DNA of 64,000 bases from Actinomadura macra NBRC 14102 (GCF_001552215.1 NZ_BCQT01000006.1:62001-126000); one strand, 5' to 3'; positions 8,141 to 16,736 are shown, counted from the stretch's first letter. Numbers and translations are program-made. The notes: generated by a model not told the origin, from the sequence alone.

Positions 8141-8383
8141 GGGTGGGGTCCCCCGGTTCCTCGTGCTCCGTGGACGGCGGCGCGGCGGCGGGCCCCCGTT
8201 GGTCGTTCGGCCGCCCCGTGCCTGGTCGGACCAGGTTCGCCGACCAGCACCGTCCCCGGACAGGGAGACCTTACGGAACATCCCATGGGCGTTGTAACCC
8301 GGTTCGTCGTGAGTACTACCACTCATCCGGTTCATGGGCCATCGCGGTGTCCGGACGACCGCGCCGCCCGGCACAATCGCTGG
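8141..8383. promoter_or_regulatory. divergent control region of the beta-lactone-type cluster
   Basis: This 243-bp region separates the OleA-like operon (minus) from a P450 (plus). It contains TGAGT-N6-ACTCA at 8310-8325, flanked by CCCATG at 8282-8287 and CATGGG at 8333-8338, so the whole segment is roughly symmetrical. One regulator could control both directions from it. Promoter hexamers are not convincing enough to place, and no gene is seen here. Confidence 0.5.
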
Positions 8384-9574
8384 GTGACCAGCACAGAGAT
8401 CAAGAACGCGGCGCGGCACGAGGCGCGGCTGTTGTGGGAGGGCAACCGCGGCCTGTACGCGCTCCTCCAGGCCGCCCGGCACACAGGCCCCATCACGCGC
8501 GTGCCAAGGCTCGGCTGGGTCGTGACCGACCCCGTCCTGGCGCGCCGCGTCCTGAACGACCACGGCCGCTTCGGGATGAACGGCGAGGGCGGCGTGGGCC
8601 ACCTGTGGACCCAGCTGTTCGGGGACGAGATGGCGCAGTTCTTCGCCGGCACCCGGCACGCGGAGGTCCGCACCCGCGCCCGCGACCTGTTCACCGAGGA
8701 CGCGGCCCGTGACCTGGTCGAACGCTCCCAGGGGCGGCACCACGCGGAGCTGGCTAGGCGGCTGGCCGCCGGTGGCACGCTGGACGTCGCGGGCGCGGCC
8801 CGCATCCTGTCCGGGCGCATGGTCGCCGACCTCCTCGGCCTGCCCGCCGACCGTCCGGACCGGGCGTACCGGGACCTGTTCGCCGCGGGCGAGCGGCTCG
8901 CCGGGCTGGCCCTCGGCACCACGGCCTCGACCGAGCTCGACCCGGCGACGGTGAACCGGGCCCGCGCGATCGTGGACGAGATCACCGCCGGGGTACCGCG
9001 CGGCTATGCCGCCGGCGGGCCCGGCACCCTCCTCGGCCGCTGCCGCGCGATGGGCCTCGGATTGCCCCTCGCACGCGGGCTCGCCACCCTGCTGGTGATC
9101 GCGGGCACCGAGACCGGCGCGTCGGGGACCGTCCGCACGGTGGCGCTGCTGCACGACACCGGCCAGCAGCGGGCCCTGCTCGCCAACCCCGCGCTGATGG
9201 AGAACGCGGTGCGCGAGGGCCTGCGCGTCGCCACCCCCGCGCCGGTGATCGGACGGCACGTCACCCGCGACGCCATCGTGGACGGGCGGCGCCTGCGCGC
9301 GGGCGACCGGGTGCTGCTGCTGACCTACCTCGCCACCAACGGCGCCGGCCCGTTCGACATCCACCGCCCCTACGTTCCCGACACCCGCCAGCTGTGGTTC
9401 GGCGGCGGGCGGCACCTGTGCCTGGGCGCCGCGGTCGCCCGGACACAGGTCGCGCGGACGCTGTCGACGCTGCACGCCGGCGGGCACCCCTACCGGATCG
9501 TGTCCCGCCGCGCGGCGCGCCGCGTCCTCGTGCCGTCGTACGCGGAGCTTCGCGTGACGCTCGCGCGGCCATGA
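8384..9574 (+). CDS. cytochrome P450, divergent from the OleA-like operon
   Basis: 396 residues from the GTG at 8384. The I-helix is V-I-A-G-T-E-T-G-A-S-G, the E-x-x-R is E-G-L-R, and the haem loop is F-G-G-G-R-H-L-C-L-G. The protein resembles the first P450 of the cluster, including W-V-V-T-D-P near the start and a C-terminal R-R-V-L-V-P-S-Y against D-V-L-I-P-T-Y, suggesting an old duplication. No ferredoxin gene lies next to it. It ends 4 bp before the convergent membrane-protein gene. The upstream frame open back to 7241 is antisense to the OleA-like gene and is not coding. Confidence 0.92.
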   Translation: MTSTEIKNAARHEARLLWEGNRGLYALLQAARHTGPITRVPRLGWVVTDPVLARRVLNDHGRFGMNGEGGVGHLWTQLFGDEMAQFFAGTRHAEVRTRARDLFTEDAARDLVERSQGRHHAELARRLAAGGTLDVAGAARILSGRMVADLLGLPADRPDRAYRDLFAAGERLAGLALGTTASTELDPATVNRARAIVDEITAGVPRGYAAGGPGTLLGRCRAMGLGLPLARGLATLLVIAGTETGASGTVRTVALLHDTGQQRALLANPALMENAVREGLRVATPAPVIGRHVTRDAIVDGRRLRAGDRVLLLTYLATNGAGPFDIHRPYVPDTRQLWFGGGRHLCLGAAVARTQVARTLSTLHAGGHPYRIVSRRAARRVLVPSYAELRVTLARP

Positions 9575-9578
9575 CCCG

Positions 9579-10625
9579 TCAGATGCGGGTGACCGTCCGG
9601 CAGGCCTGGTCGGCCTGGATCGGCCCGGACTGGTCGTAGGGGTCCATCGGCCGCGCGGTGGGGGGCGCGCCGGAGCCGCCCGGGTACTCGGGATGGATGA
9701 AGTCGTCCCCGAAGTCGCAGCCGGAGGGCGCCGCGGAGTTCTGGGTGCTGGTGACCCACAGCTTCACCGCGCCGTCCTCACGGTGGACGAACACCTCGGT
9801 CACCCGCCGGACGACCTCGCGCATCGTCGAGTCGAGCCGTCCCGGACGCCGGATCGCGTACACGAACAGGTGGTCGGCCTTCACCGTCACGCCCGCCGTC
9901 CCCCGGTCCCGCGCCTTGGCGGCCGTCACCGTCCCGTGCACCTTGACGGTCGTGGCGGCCTGCTCGGCGGTGCCCGCCGCGAAGCTCGTCAGCCAGCTCC
10001 GGGTGTTGCGGTCGCCCTTGCGGTCGAGATCCCGCCGGAAGTCGCGGCGCTGGCGGGGGTCGAGCAGCGCCGCGAAGGCGTCGGGGGCACGCCCGAAGAC
10101 GGTGGCCGGTTCGAGGTTCGCCGCGATGATCAGCTTGCGGATGCGGACGTAGGCGAGTGCCAGGTCCGCGTCCGACAGGCCGTTCATCGCGCGGGGGTCG
10201 GGCATCTGGAGGCCCGCCTCGCCGTCGGCGTACGACGCCGCGGGCGACCCCGCGAACGGATCGCCGCGGGGTGCGGCGCCACCGCCGGGCAGCCCGGGGG
10301 CCGGACGGACCGCCGGGGCGTCCGAGAGGGCACCGGGATCGCCGGGGCGGTTCCACCACCACAGCCCGGTGGAGATCATCAGCAGCACCAGCACCCCGGC
10401 GATCACCTGGACGACGGCCTTGCGGTGGCTCGGCTCGCGGTACTCGCGCCGCCGCCCGCCGCCCAGGCCGCGGTGGGCCCGGCGCCGCCGCTGCTCGGCC
10501 CGGCGGGCCCGCCGCCGCTGGAGCCTCCCGGGCGTGCGGGCGCGCTCCCGGGCGGACGGTTCGGTGAACACGGCGCCCTTGACGAAATCGTCGTCGAACA
10601 CGGGCTCGTCGGCATCAGCGGACAT
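9579..10625 (-). CDS. single-pass membrane protein resembling SCO2583/SCO2584
   Basis: 348 residues. The N-terminus (F-D-D-D-F-V-K-G-A and T-E-P-S-A-R-E-R-A-R) resembles the short domain shared by the Streptomyces SCO2583/SCO2584 spore-wall proteins. A strongly basic Arg-rich stretch follows (about 30-75), then one membrane helix (V-I-A-G-V-L-V-L-L-M-I-S-T-G-L, about 75-92) and an extracellular domain of about 250 residues ending F-I-H-P-E-Y-P-G. The basic stretch before the helix predicts an N-in orientation. The family link comes from recall of the N-terminal motif and is moderately sure; a spore-wall role is inference only. Confidence 0.7.
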   Translation of the reverse strand: MSADADEPVFDDDFVKGAVFTEPSARERARTPGRLQRRRARRAEQRRRRAHRGLGGGRRREYREPSHRKAVVQVIAGVLVLLMISTGLWWWNRPGDPGALSDAPAVRPAPGLPGGGAAPRGDPFAGSPAASYADGEAGLQMPDPRAMNGLSDADLALAYVRIRKLIIAANLEPATVFGRAPDAFAALLDPRQRRDFRRDLDRKGDRNTRSWLTSFAAGTAEQAATTVKVHGTVTAAKARDRGTAGVTVKADHLFVYAIRRPGRLDSTMREVVRRVTEVFVHREDGAVKLWVTSTQNSAAPSGCDFGDDFIHPEYPGGSGAPPTARPMDPYDQSGPIQADQACRTVTRI

Positions 10626-10846
10626 CTCGGGCTCTCTCCGGGGCGGGGGGAGGATGAGCCAAGGCTAACCGACCTCACAGCCGTCCCTACGGTGTGGTCG
10701 TGGTCCGCCTGGCCGCCCGCGGGGCTGTGGTGAACGGAGTTGCGACCGTGCGCCAATACCGCTTCCACGATCTCTCCGACCACGCCCGGGAGATCATCTC
10801 CGGCCTTGAGAAACGCCTGGCAGCAGGCGCGACTCCACCGTTCCGA

Positions 10847-11116
10847 TCACTTATTCTCCGGGGGGAAATCACCGCGGATCCGAGATAGTGACGACCGAAG
10901 ACCGAAATGGCTTTTACGGCCCACCTCTCCCGTACTCCGACCACGGAGGGCGGCGGGATCGATCTGCTGCCTCTTCAGCCACTCCTGATCGGAACTCGTC
11001 CAACTGGAGGGATCACGCTCGTCCTTCCGCCACGGCCACCGCTGAACCGCGGTTCGCACGACATCGGCCAGGGCGTACAAAAGAAGCGCCACGACGACAA
11101 TCTTGAATAAGGACAC
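10847..11116 (-). CDS. small single-pass membrane protein, unknown function
   Basis: 89 residues from a GTG at 11116, preceded by a perfect GGAGG with a 4-nt spacer, which decides the start. The open frame back to 11551 has no such site and looks like noise. Residues 3-22 (L-F-K-I-V-V-V-A-L-L-L-Y-A-L-A-D-V-V) form one hydrophobic helix, then a charged tail with W-P-W-R-K-D-E-R-D and W-T-S-S-D-Q-E-W-L. There is no cleavable signal, so it is probably membrane-anchored with a cytoplasmic tail. I do not recognise the family. Confidence 0.72.
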   Translation of the reverse strand: MSLFKIVVVALLLYALADVVRTAVQRWPWRKDERDPSSWTSSDQEWLKRQQIDPAALRGRSTGEVGRKSHFGLRSSLSRIRGDFPPENK

Positions 11117-11436
11117 GGCACCTCCGGCCCCTGTGACGATAGGCAAAGACGATACGCCTTTGCCCGCGCGAAATCCGACCCGTGGCGCGACATTTTTCAG
11201 GCGCGCGCAAGAGACGGCCGGGCGGCGGTGCCGCACCAGAGGTCGCGCCGGAGCCGACGGCCGTGGGTCGCGAGCGACGCCGGCCACCGCAGTGGCCACC
11301 GCAAGCTCCGGCCAACTCGTCCACCACAGCCATTGACAAAGGGGCTCGGCTCGGCAGGCGGCAGGCGGACGCGAGAACGCCCACGGTGACGGCGTCAGCG
11401 GCGGCGCCGGTGATGCGCGGGCGGGCGGGCCCCGGC
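11117..11436. promoter_or_regulatory. 320-bp gene-free region with GGCAAAG hairpin
   Basis: Between the small membrane protein and the next minus-strand gene. It contains a perfect 7-bp inverted repeat, GGCAAAG (11142-11148) and CTTTGCC (11158-11164), 25-50 bp upstream of the GTG of the small membrane protein, so it may be an operator or leader hairpin. No convincing coding frame is seen in the remainder. Confidence 0.4.
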
Positions 11437-12492
11437 CTACCCGGCGGCGGGGGTGATCTTGGTGAACCAGTGGGAGGCTTCGTCCGGGGTCAGCGAGCGA
11501 CCGAGGGTGATGGCCGGCCGCAACAGCGCGTAGGGGCGGCCGGCGGGCCACGTCCGCGGGGACGGATCCGGACCGACGACGATGACGCGCCGCCCGTCCA
11601 CGTGGGGGATGTCGGCGGGACGGCCCTCGGGCGCGATCGTCTCACCGTGGGCGTCGGTGAGGGTGAGCCGCACCGTGACGCCGCCCTGGGGACGGGGTTC
11701 GCCGCCCATGGCGGCAGCCACCGACTCCGCCGGGAGCGGCTCGCCCTCCATCACACCGGCGCCGACGAGCGTGATGTCGAGCAGGGTCGCGAGCTGGCCG
11801 TTGTCGCCGATACCGCCGATGGTCACCTCGTGGCCCCGGCCGCTCGCCCGGTCGAGGACGAGCACGGTCTCGTCGTCCAGTATTCGCAGGAGGCCGTCCA
11901 GCAGGGCGGCGACGGGGACGCGGCCCAACGTCGCCGCGACGGCCCCGGCGAGGCGGTCGCGGTGAGGCAGGTTGTCCCGCACCTCGCGGCGCTGGAGCGG
12001 GACGATCACGCCCTGCGCCCAGGTGCCGATGGTGAACCACGCCTCGGTGGTGTGCCCGGCCTCGTCAGGGGGCAGCGACAGGCGGTCGTGGTCGACGTTG
12101 AGCCGTTGCAGTACCTCGGCGACCAGGGAGGTGTCCTCGGCGGACGGAAGGCCGGTCCCGCCCGCGCTCTCCCAGAGCTCCGGGAAGCGGGCGGCCGACT
12201 CCAGCCCGTCCACGACGCGCGGGACCAGCGCGCTGAGGCCGAGGTTGGCGTCGGCGCCGAGGTCCATCAGCTCGCCGGCGAGAACCGCCAGCTCGGGCCC
12301 TTCGCCGAGGGGGGCTTCGGCGAGGGCCGTGGCGAGGACGTTCAGGCCGTCCGTCAGTTCGCTGAGATCCGCCTGGTGGGTGCGGAGTACCGCGAGATCG
12401 TGTGCAAGCCCCGCGCCGTCCCAATCGTGGCGCTTGGTCGTTCGAACGAGATCGGCGCAGTGGTCCGGGAGCGCGCCCTGATTCCCTAGCAT
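11437..12492 (-). CDS. conserved-looking protein of unknown function
   Basis: 351 residues from the ATG at 12492 (M-L-G-N-Q-G); an open extension to 12549 runs into the stop of the MFS gene. It is acidic and soluble with no signal peptide or membrane segment. The N-terminal half is helical and Leu-rich; the C-terminal half has beta-like segments such as V-T-V-R-L-T-L-T-D-A-H-G-E-T and H-V-D-G-R-R-V-I-V-V-G-P-D-P. An open frame on the opposite strand (11182-12489) is an Arg/Gly-rich shadow. No family is recognised. Confidence 0.65.
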   Translation of the reverse strand: MLGNQGALPDHCADLVRTTKRHDWDGAGLAHDLAVLRTHQADLSELTDGLNVLATALAEAPLGEGPELAVLAGELMDLGADANLGLSALVPRVVDGLESAARFPELWESAGGTGLPSAEDTSLVAEVLQRLNVDHDRLSLPPDEAGHTTEAWFTIGTWAQGVIVPLQRREVRDNLPHRDRLAGAVAATLGRVPVAALLDGLLRILDDETVLVLDRASGRGHEVTIGGIGDNGQLATLLDITLVGAGVMEGEPLPAESVAAAMGGEPRPQGGVTVRLTLTDAHGETIAPEGRPADIPHVDGRRVIVVGPDPSPRTWPAGRPYALLRPAITLGRSLTPDEASHWFTKITPAAG

Positions 12493-12548
12493 CGGCGCAT
12501 CGTAGCCAGCGCCGGGGCAGGCGACGCCCCGCCAGCGGGCATTGGGCA

Positions 12549-13988
12549 CTAATCGGCAAGTCGGCGGTCGCCGAAGCGCTTGTGGAGGTCCCGGTCCACC
12601 TCGGCGAAGTCGCGAGCCTTGGTCTCCGGGACGAACCGGACGGTGAACAGCAGGCCGAGCGCCGAGATGACGCCGAAGACCCAGAACGTCTCGCCCTCGC
12701 CGATGAGGCCGACCGCCGGCAGGAACACCAGGCTGACCGTGAAGTTGGACGCCCAGTTCATGGCCGTGCAGGCGCTCGCGCCCGTCGCGCTCGCCGAGGG
12801 CGGGAAGATCTCGCCGATCAGCGTCCAGAACACCGGCCCGACCCCGCCCGCGAACCCGGCGATGTAGAGCACCATGAACAGCAGCGTGAGGACCGGGTCC
12901 CAGTCGGCCACGAACGCCAGACCGAGCAGGCCCATCGTGACGGCCATCGCCGCGAACGACCAGAGCAGCAGGTCGCGGCGCCCGGCACGGTCGATCAGCC
13001 GGATCGCCACCAGGGTCATCACGAGGTTGATGACCCCGATCGCGAGGGAGTACACGATGGCGTTGGACGCGGTCAGCCCCGTCCGCTCAATGATCGTCGG
13101 CGCGTAGTAGATGATCGTGTTGATGCCGCCGAACTGCTGCCCGGCGGCCAGCGCGAGACCGACGATCAGCGCGGGCCTGACACGGCGGGCCAGCAGGGAG
13201 CGCCACCCGGCGGCCTTCCGGTCTCCGCCGGCCCCGCCGGCGGCCGAGTCTCCGACGGCGGCCAGGTTCCGCTCGCGCGCCTCGATCAGCCGATCGGCGG
13301 TCGCCTCGTCGCTCACCGAGGCGACCAGGGCGCGCGCCTCGGCGCGCCGCCCGTGGGTCAGCAGCCATTCCGGCGACTCCGGGAGCACCCACAGCGATGA
13401 CGCCACCATCACCAGCGCGGGGAGCGCGCCCACACCGATCATCGCCCGCCACGTCCCGCCGCCGGAGAAGGCGAGGTTGACCAGGTAGGCGACCAGGATC
13501 CCGACCGTGATCATCAGCTGGTTCAGGGTCAGCAGCCGGCCGCGGATCTCCTTCGGGGAGATCTCCGAGATATAGGGCGGGACTGTCGCCGACGCGGCCC
13601 CCACCGCCAGCCCGAGGACAAGCCGGCCGACCACGAGCATCCCGTAGCCGGTCGCGGAGACGGCGATGGCGGTCCCGGCGAGGAAGACCGCGCCCTCCAG
13701 GCCGAAGATCCACCGGCGGCCGATCCGGTCGGCGAACCGTCCGGACCCGAGCGCCCCCGCCATCGCGCCGAGGACCAGCACGCTCACCACGCTGCCCTGC
13801 TGGAAGGAGTCCAGGTCGAAGTCGTCCTTGATGAACAGCAGCGCCCCGGAGATGACGCCGGTGTCGAAGCCGAACAGGAAGCCGCCGACCGCGATCAGGC
13901 CGGCGTGGAACCGGATCCTGCGGAGCCCGCCGGCCGAAATGCCCGCCAGTGGCCCCCGGGCGATCGGGGCGCTCGAGTATCCCTGCAT
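12549..13988 (-). CDS. MFS sugar transporter
   Basis: 479 residues of the sugar-porter branch of the major facilitator superfamily, with about 12 membrane helices. Signatures: G-F-L-F-G-F-D-T-G-V-I-S-G-A in helix 1, D-R-I-G-R-R in the 2-3 loop, P-x-Y-I-S-E-I-S-P-K-E-I-R-G-R-L in helices 4-5, P-E-S-P-E-W-L before the central loop, Q-Q-F-G-G-I-N-T-I-I-Y-Y-A-P in helix 7, and R-F-V-P-E-T-K-A near the end. These match XylE/GalP/inositol porters. AGGGGG lies 7 nt before the ATG. The adjacent glucose-dehydrogenase-like gene suggests the pair imports and oxidises a sugar. Confidence 0.93.
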   Translation of the reverse strand: MQGYSSAPIARGPLAGISAGGLRRIRFHAGLIAVGGFLFGFDTGVISGALLFIKDDFDLDSFQQGSVVSVLVLGAMAGALGSGRFADRIGRRWIFGLEGAVFLAGTAIAVSATGYGMLVVGRLVLGLAVGAASATVPPYISEISPKEIRGRLLTLNQLMITVGILVAYLVNLAFSGGGTWRAMIGVGALPALVMVASSLWVLPESPEWLLTHGRRAEARALVASVSDEATADRLIEARERNLAAVGDSAAGGAGGDRKAAGWRSLLARRVRPALIVGLALAAGQQFGGINTIIYYAPTIIERTGLTASNAIVYSLAIGVINLVMTLVAIRLIDRAGRRDLLLWSFAAMAVTMGLLGLAFVADWDPVLTLLFMVLYIAGFAGGVGPVFWTLIGEIFPPSASATGASACTAMNWASNFTVSLVFLPAVGLIGEGETFWVFGVISALGLLFTVRFVPETKARDFAEVDRDLHKRFGDRRLAD

Positions 13989-14003
13989 GTCAGGCCCCCT
14001 CGG

Positions 14004-15053
14004 TCACGCCCACAGGTCAACCACGACCTTGATGTCGTCCTCGTCCTTGTGCAGGCCGTCGGTGAACCCCTCCAGCGGGACCCGCCTCGTGATCAGCCGG
14101 TCCAGCCAGCCCGGGTCGGCCTTGGCCAGGACGTCGGCCGCCTGCTCGAAGTTGCGGCGCCCGGCGTTGACCGTCCCGAACATCACGATGTTCTCCAGCA
14201 CCAGGTCCCGGTTGACGCGATCGGCGCACAAAGGCACCTCGCTCGCGTCCGGGGAGATGCCGGTGAGGCAGATCACCGCGTCCGGTGCGACCAGTTCCGC
14301 CAGCCCGAAGACCAGCGGCCCGTGGCCGGTGCACTCGATCACCACATCGGGCGCCACCCCGATGTCTCTGGCGTCACCGGTGTGGAAGGTCGCGCCGAGA
14401 TCGTTCACGAGGGCGCGCTTGGGCGGGCTGTCCTCGATGTCGACGACATGGACCTCCAGGCCGCGCTGGACGGCCAGGAGCGCGGCGAACAGCCCGATCG
14501 GCCCCGCGCCGGTCACCAGCACCACCTTGGGCCGCCACGAGGTCCGGGTGGCGAAATGGTCGGTCTGCTCCCATGCCTTGGCGAGCACCGAGGCGGGCTC
14601 CAGCAGGACGCCGTGGTCACCGAGCGCGGGATCCAGCTTGACGGCGTACCGCGTCTCCGTCACCCAGCGCTGCGCGCCGAACCCGTCCAGTTCCTTGATG
14701 CCGCGTTCGGTGTACCGGCCGTTGCGGCAGAAGTCCGCCTCGTCGTGCGCGCAGGGGGTGCACGGGACCGGGTCGGGCCGCCGCACGATGCCGACGACCA
14801 GGTCCCCTTCCTCGAACCCGCTGCCGGGGGGTGCCGTCAGCACCCGGCCGAGCGACTCGTGCCCGATCACCAGCCGCTCTCGTCCGGGCGGCGCCCAGCC
14901 GTACCCGTGACCCTCGACGATGTCGTAGTCGGTGCCGCAGATGCCGAGCAACCGTCCCTCCACCAGAAGCTCGCCGGGGCCCGGGACCGGGTCGGCTCTG
15001 TCCTCGATCCGGACCTGATCGGCACGGCCGGGAATCACGGTGAGCGCCTTCAT
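14004..15053 (-). CDS. zinc-type NAD(P) glucose 1-dehydrogenase-like enzyme
   Basis: 349 residues of the medium-chain dehydrogenase superfamily. Near residue 40 it has I-C-G-T-D-Y-D-I-V-E-G, then Y-G-W-A-P-P-G and L-V-I-G-H-E-S-L-G-R-V, the pattern of glucose dehydrogenases rather than general alcohol dehydrogenases. A cysteine-bearing lobe (C-T-P-C-A-H-D-E-A-D-F-C) holds the structural-metal region, and V-T-G-A-G-P-I-G-L is the nucleotide loop. The ATG at 15053 follows a GAAGGGA; 22 extra open codons upstream are not needed. It is 15 bp upstream of the MFS gene in one operon. Substrate specificity is inferred. Confidence 0.88.
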   Translation of the reverse strand: MKALTVIPGRADQVRIEDRADPVPGPGELLVEGRLLGICGTDYDIVEGHGYGWAPPGRERLVIGHESLGRVLTAPPGSGFEEGDLVVGIVRRPDPVPCTPCAHDEADFCRNGRYTERGIKELDGFGAQRWVTETRYAVKLDPALGDHGVLLEPASVLAKAWEQTDHFATRTSWRPKVVLVTGAGPIGLFAALLAVQRGLEVHVVDIEDSPPKRALVNDLGATFHTGDARDIGVAPDVVIECTGHGPLVFGLAELVAPDAVICLTGISPDASEVPLCADRVNRDLVLENIVMFGTVNAGRRNFEQAADVLAKADPGWLDRLITRRVPLEGFTDGLHKDEDDIKVVVDLWA

Positions 15054-15264
15054 CGCCGACGTCCCTTCGCCGTCCGTCAGTACCCATCGCCCGCTCGTGC
15101 GGGGGCACCATGCCCTCACTTCCCATCGTGATCAACCAGATACACTCTGCAATCACTCATTGGGTGATCGAGGGACGAACCATTGACATTTAGTGACAGC
15201 CAACCGGTGGCAGCGGCCAGACCCGCAGGTGCGACGCAGGTCACTTCGCTGGACAGGGCCTTGT

Positions 15265-15280
15265 TGAGACTCCAGTCTCA
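15265..15280. promoter_or_regulatory. 16-bp perfect inverted repeat upstream of P450
   Basis: TGAGACT-CC-AGTCTCA is a perfect 7+2+7 palindrome. It ends 3 bp before the KstR-type palindrome and overlaps the likely -35 region (TTGTTG at 15261-15266). It is a candidate site for a second regulator of unknown identity. Confidence 0.7.
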
Positions 15281-15283
15281 TGT

Positions 15284-15297
15284 TAGAACCAGTTCTA
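15284..15297 (+). promoter_or_regulatory. KstR-type operator at steroid-type P450
   Basis: TAGAAC-CA-GTTCTA is a perfect 14-bp palindrome and matches every fixed base of the KstR pattern T-N2-AAC-N2-GTT-N2-A known from mycobacterial and rhodococcal cholesterol genes. It is 43 bp before the P450 start. TAGAAC itself can serve as a -10 with TTGTTG (15261-15266) as -35 and a 17-nt spacer, so a bound repressor would block RNA polymerase. Confidence 0.8.
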
Positions 15298-15340
15298 CCA
15301 AGCAAGCGCTCAACCAAGGCGCGTGACCGGAGGCTCATCC

Positions 15341-16609
15341 ATGGTCGTTGACAGCCGCGACGCCCCCGCCCGGACCTTCCGCGCTCCCGAGATCGACGTC
15401 ATCGACCCCGGCGCGTACGAGCGCGGCGGCATCCCGCACGAGCAGTTCGCCTGGCTGCGCGGCCACGACCCCGTCCACTGGCACCCCGACCCGAACGACG
15501 GCGTCCCCGGCTTCTGGGCGGTGACCCGGCACGAGGACGTGGTGTGGGCCTCGCGGCACCCCGAACTGTTCTCCTCGCACGTGCGGACGGCGATGTTCGA
15601 GGAGTTCGCGGACGACGACATCGCCCTGTACGGGCAGATGATGCTGTTCCAGGACCCGCCCGGCCACACCAGGCTGCGCGGCATGGTCAACAAGGGCTTC
15701 ACGCCCCGGATGATCACCAGGCTCCAGGAGCACGTCCGCGGGATCTGCGACGCGCTGATCGACGAGGCGGTCGAGCTGGGCGAGTGCGACTTCGTGGAGC
15801 ACTTCGCCGCACCGCTGCCGCTCTACACGATCTGCGAGCTGCTCGGCGCGCCGCTGGCCGACCGAGAGAAGATCTTCCGCTGGTCCAACAAGCTCGTCGC
15901 GTTCAACGACCCCGAGTACATCGGCGACCGGACGGAGTCGCAGCTGTGCGCCGCCGAGTTCGCCGGATGGGCCGGCGAGCTGGCACGCGACCGCGCGTCC
16001 ACACCGCGCGACGACATCGTGACCAAGCTGCTGCAACCCGACGCCGACGGGACGCGCATCAGCGAGGAGGAGTTCGCACTCTTCGTGATCATGCTGTCGA
16101 TCGCGGGCAACGAGACGACCCGGACGGCGACGGCCGGCGGCATGCAGACGTTCTTCCAGCGGCCCGACCAGTGGGAGCGGCTGAAGGCGGACCGGAGCCT
16201 GCTGCCCACGGCGGTCGAGGAGATCGTCCGCTGGGTGAGCCCGATCAACCAGTTCCGCCGGACCGCCCTCGCCGACACCGAACTCGGCGGCCGGCAGATC
16301 CGCGCGGGCGACAAGGTCGTCCTGTTCTACGGCTCGGCCAACCGGGACGAGCGGGTATTCGACGACCCGGGCGCCTTCGACGTCGGCCGCGACCCCAACC
16401 CCCACATCGGGTTCGGGGGCGGCGGACCGCACTTCTGCCTCGGCACCCACCTCGCCCGGATGAACCTGAAGATCATCTTTGAGACGATCCTGGACCGGGT
16501 GCCCGACATCCGCCCGGCCGGCCCGGCCCGCAGGCTCCGCTCCAACTTCGTCAACGGGCTCAAGGAGCTGCCGGTCGCCTTCACCCCGTCCACGCCGAAG
16601 CCAGCCTGA
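15341..16609 (+). CDS. cytochrome P450, CYP125/CYP124/CYP142-like steroid or lipid hydroxylase
   Basis: 422 residues from the ATG at 15341, 7 nt after GGAGG (15329-15333); the GTG at 15323 lies upstream of that site. Motifs: I-helix I-A-G-N-E-T-T-R, E-x-x-R as E-I-V-R, haem loop F-G-G-G-G-P-H-F-C-L-G. The segment I-N-Q-F-R-R-T-A with G-S-A-N-R-D-E-R-V-F is typical of actinobacterial P450s acting on steroid side chains and branched lipids. The KstR-type operator upstream supports this. No redox partner or other steroid gene is adjacent, but a ferredoxin behind a similar site lies at 53,459. Side-chain terminal hydroxylation is the best inference. Confidence 0.9.
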   Translation: MVVDSRDAPARTFRAPEIDVIDPGAYERGGIPHEQFAWLRGHDPVHWHPDPNDGVPGFWAVTRHEDVVWASRHPELFSSHVRTAMFEEFADDDIALYGQMMLFQDPPGHTRLRGMVNKGFTPRMITRLQEHVRGICDALIDEAVELGECDFVEHFAAPLPLYTICELLGAPLADREKIFRWSNKLVAFNDPEYIGDRTESQLCAAEFAGWAGELARDRASTPRDDIVTKLLQPDADGTRISEEEFALFVIMLSIAGNETTRTATAGGMQTFFQRPDQWERLKADRSLLPTAVEEIVRWVSPINQFRRTALADTELGGRQIRAGDKVVLFYGSANRDERVFDDPGAFDVGRDPNPHIGFGGGGPHFCLGTHLARMNLKIIFETILDRVPDIRPAGPARRLRSNFVNGLKELPVAFTPSTPKPA

Positions 16610-16622
16610 CGCCGCATTCCGC

Positions 16623-16668
16623 GACCAGCCGCAGGCAGGGCCCTCCGGAGGCCCGCCTGCGGTTGGTC
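16623..16668 (+). terminator. long stem-loop terminator after P450
   Basis: Starting 14 bp after the P450 stop, G-ACCAGCCGCAGGC pairs with GCCTGCGGTTGGT-C (one G-T pair), then after a bulged A, GGGCC pairs with GGCCC around a 7-nt loop. There is no strong T-run, as is usual in actinomycetes. Confidence 0.8.
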
Positions 16669-16720
16669 CGATGTGCTTAGGACCACTTTTGGACGCCACG
16701 CCCAATATGGAACTCAGCGG

Positions 16721-16736
16721 TAACCTGCGGAGGTTA
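16721..16736. promoter_or_regulatory. inverted repeat upstream of GT/MT/cyclase operon
   Basis: TAACCT-GCGG-AGGTTA, a perfect 6-bp inverted repeat, lies 95 bp before the glycosyltransferase start and after the P450 terminator. It may be an operator for the three-gene operon. The regulator is unknown. Confidence 0.5.

Noticed and set aside
7241..8383. Upstream extension of the plus-strand P450 frame
   Set aside because: It runs antisense through the OleA-like gene; the P450 begins at GTG 8384 where recognisable sequence starts.
10694..10888. 64-codon plus-strand frame between two minus-strand genes
   Set aside because: No ribosome-binding site or family resemblance; it overlaps the 3' part of the small membrane protein gene, whose start is far better supported.
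11182..12489. 435-codon plus-strand frame
   Set aside because: Low-complexity Arg/Gly/Ala translation opposite a better-composed minus-strand gene.
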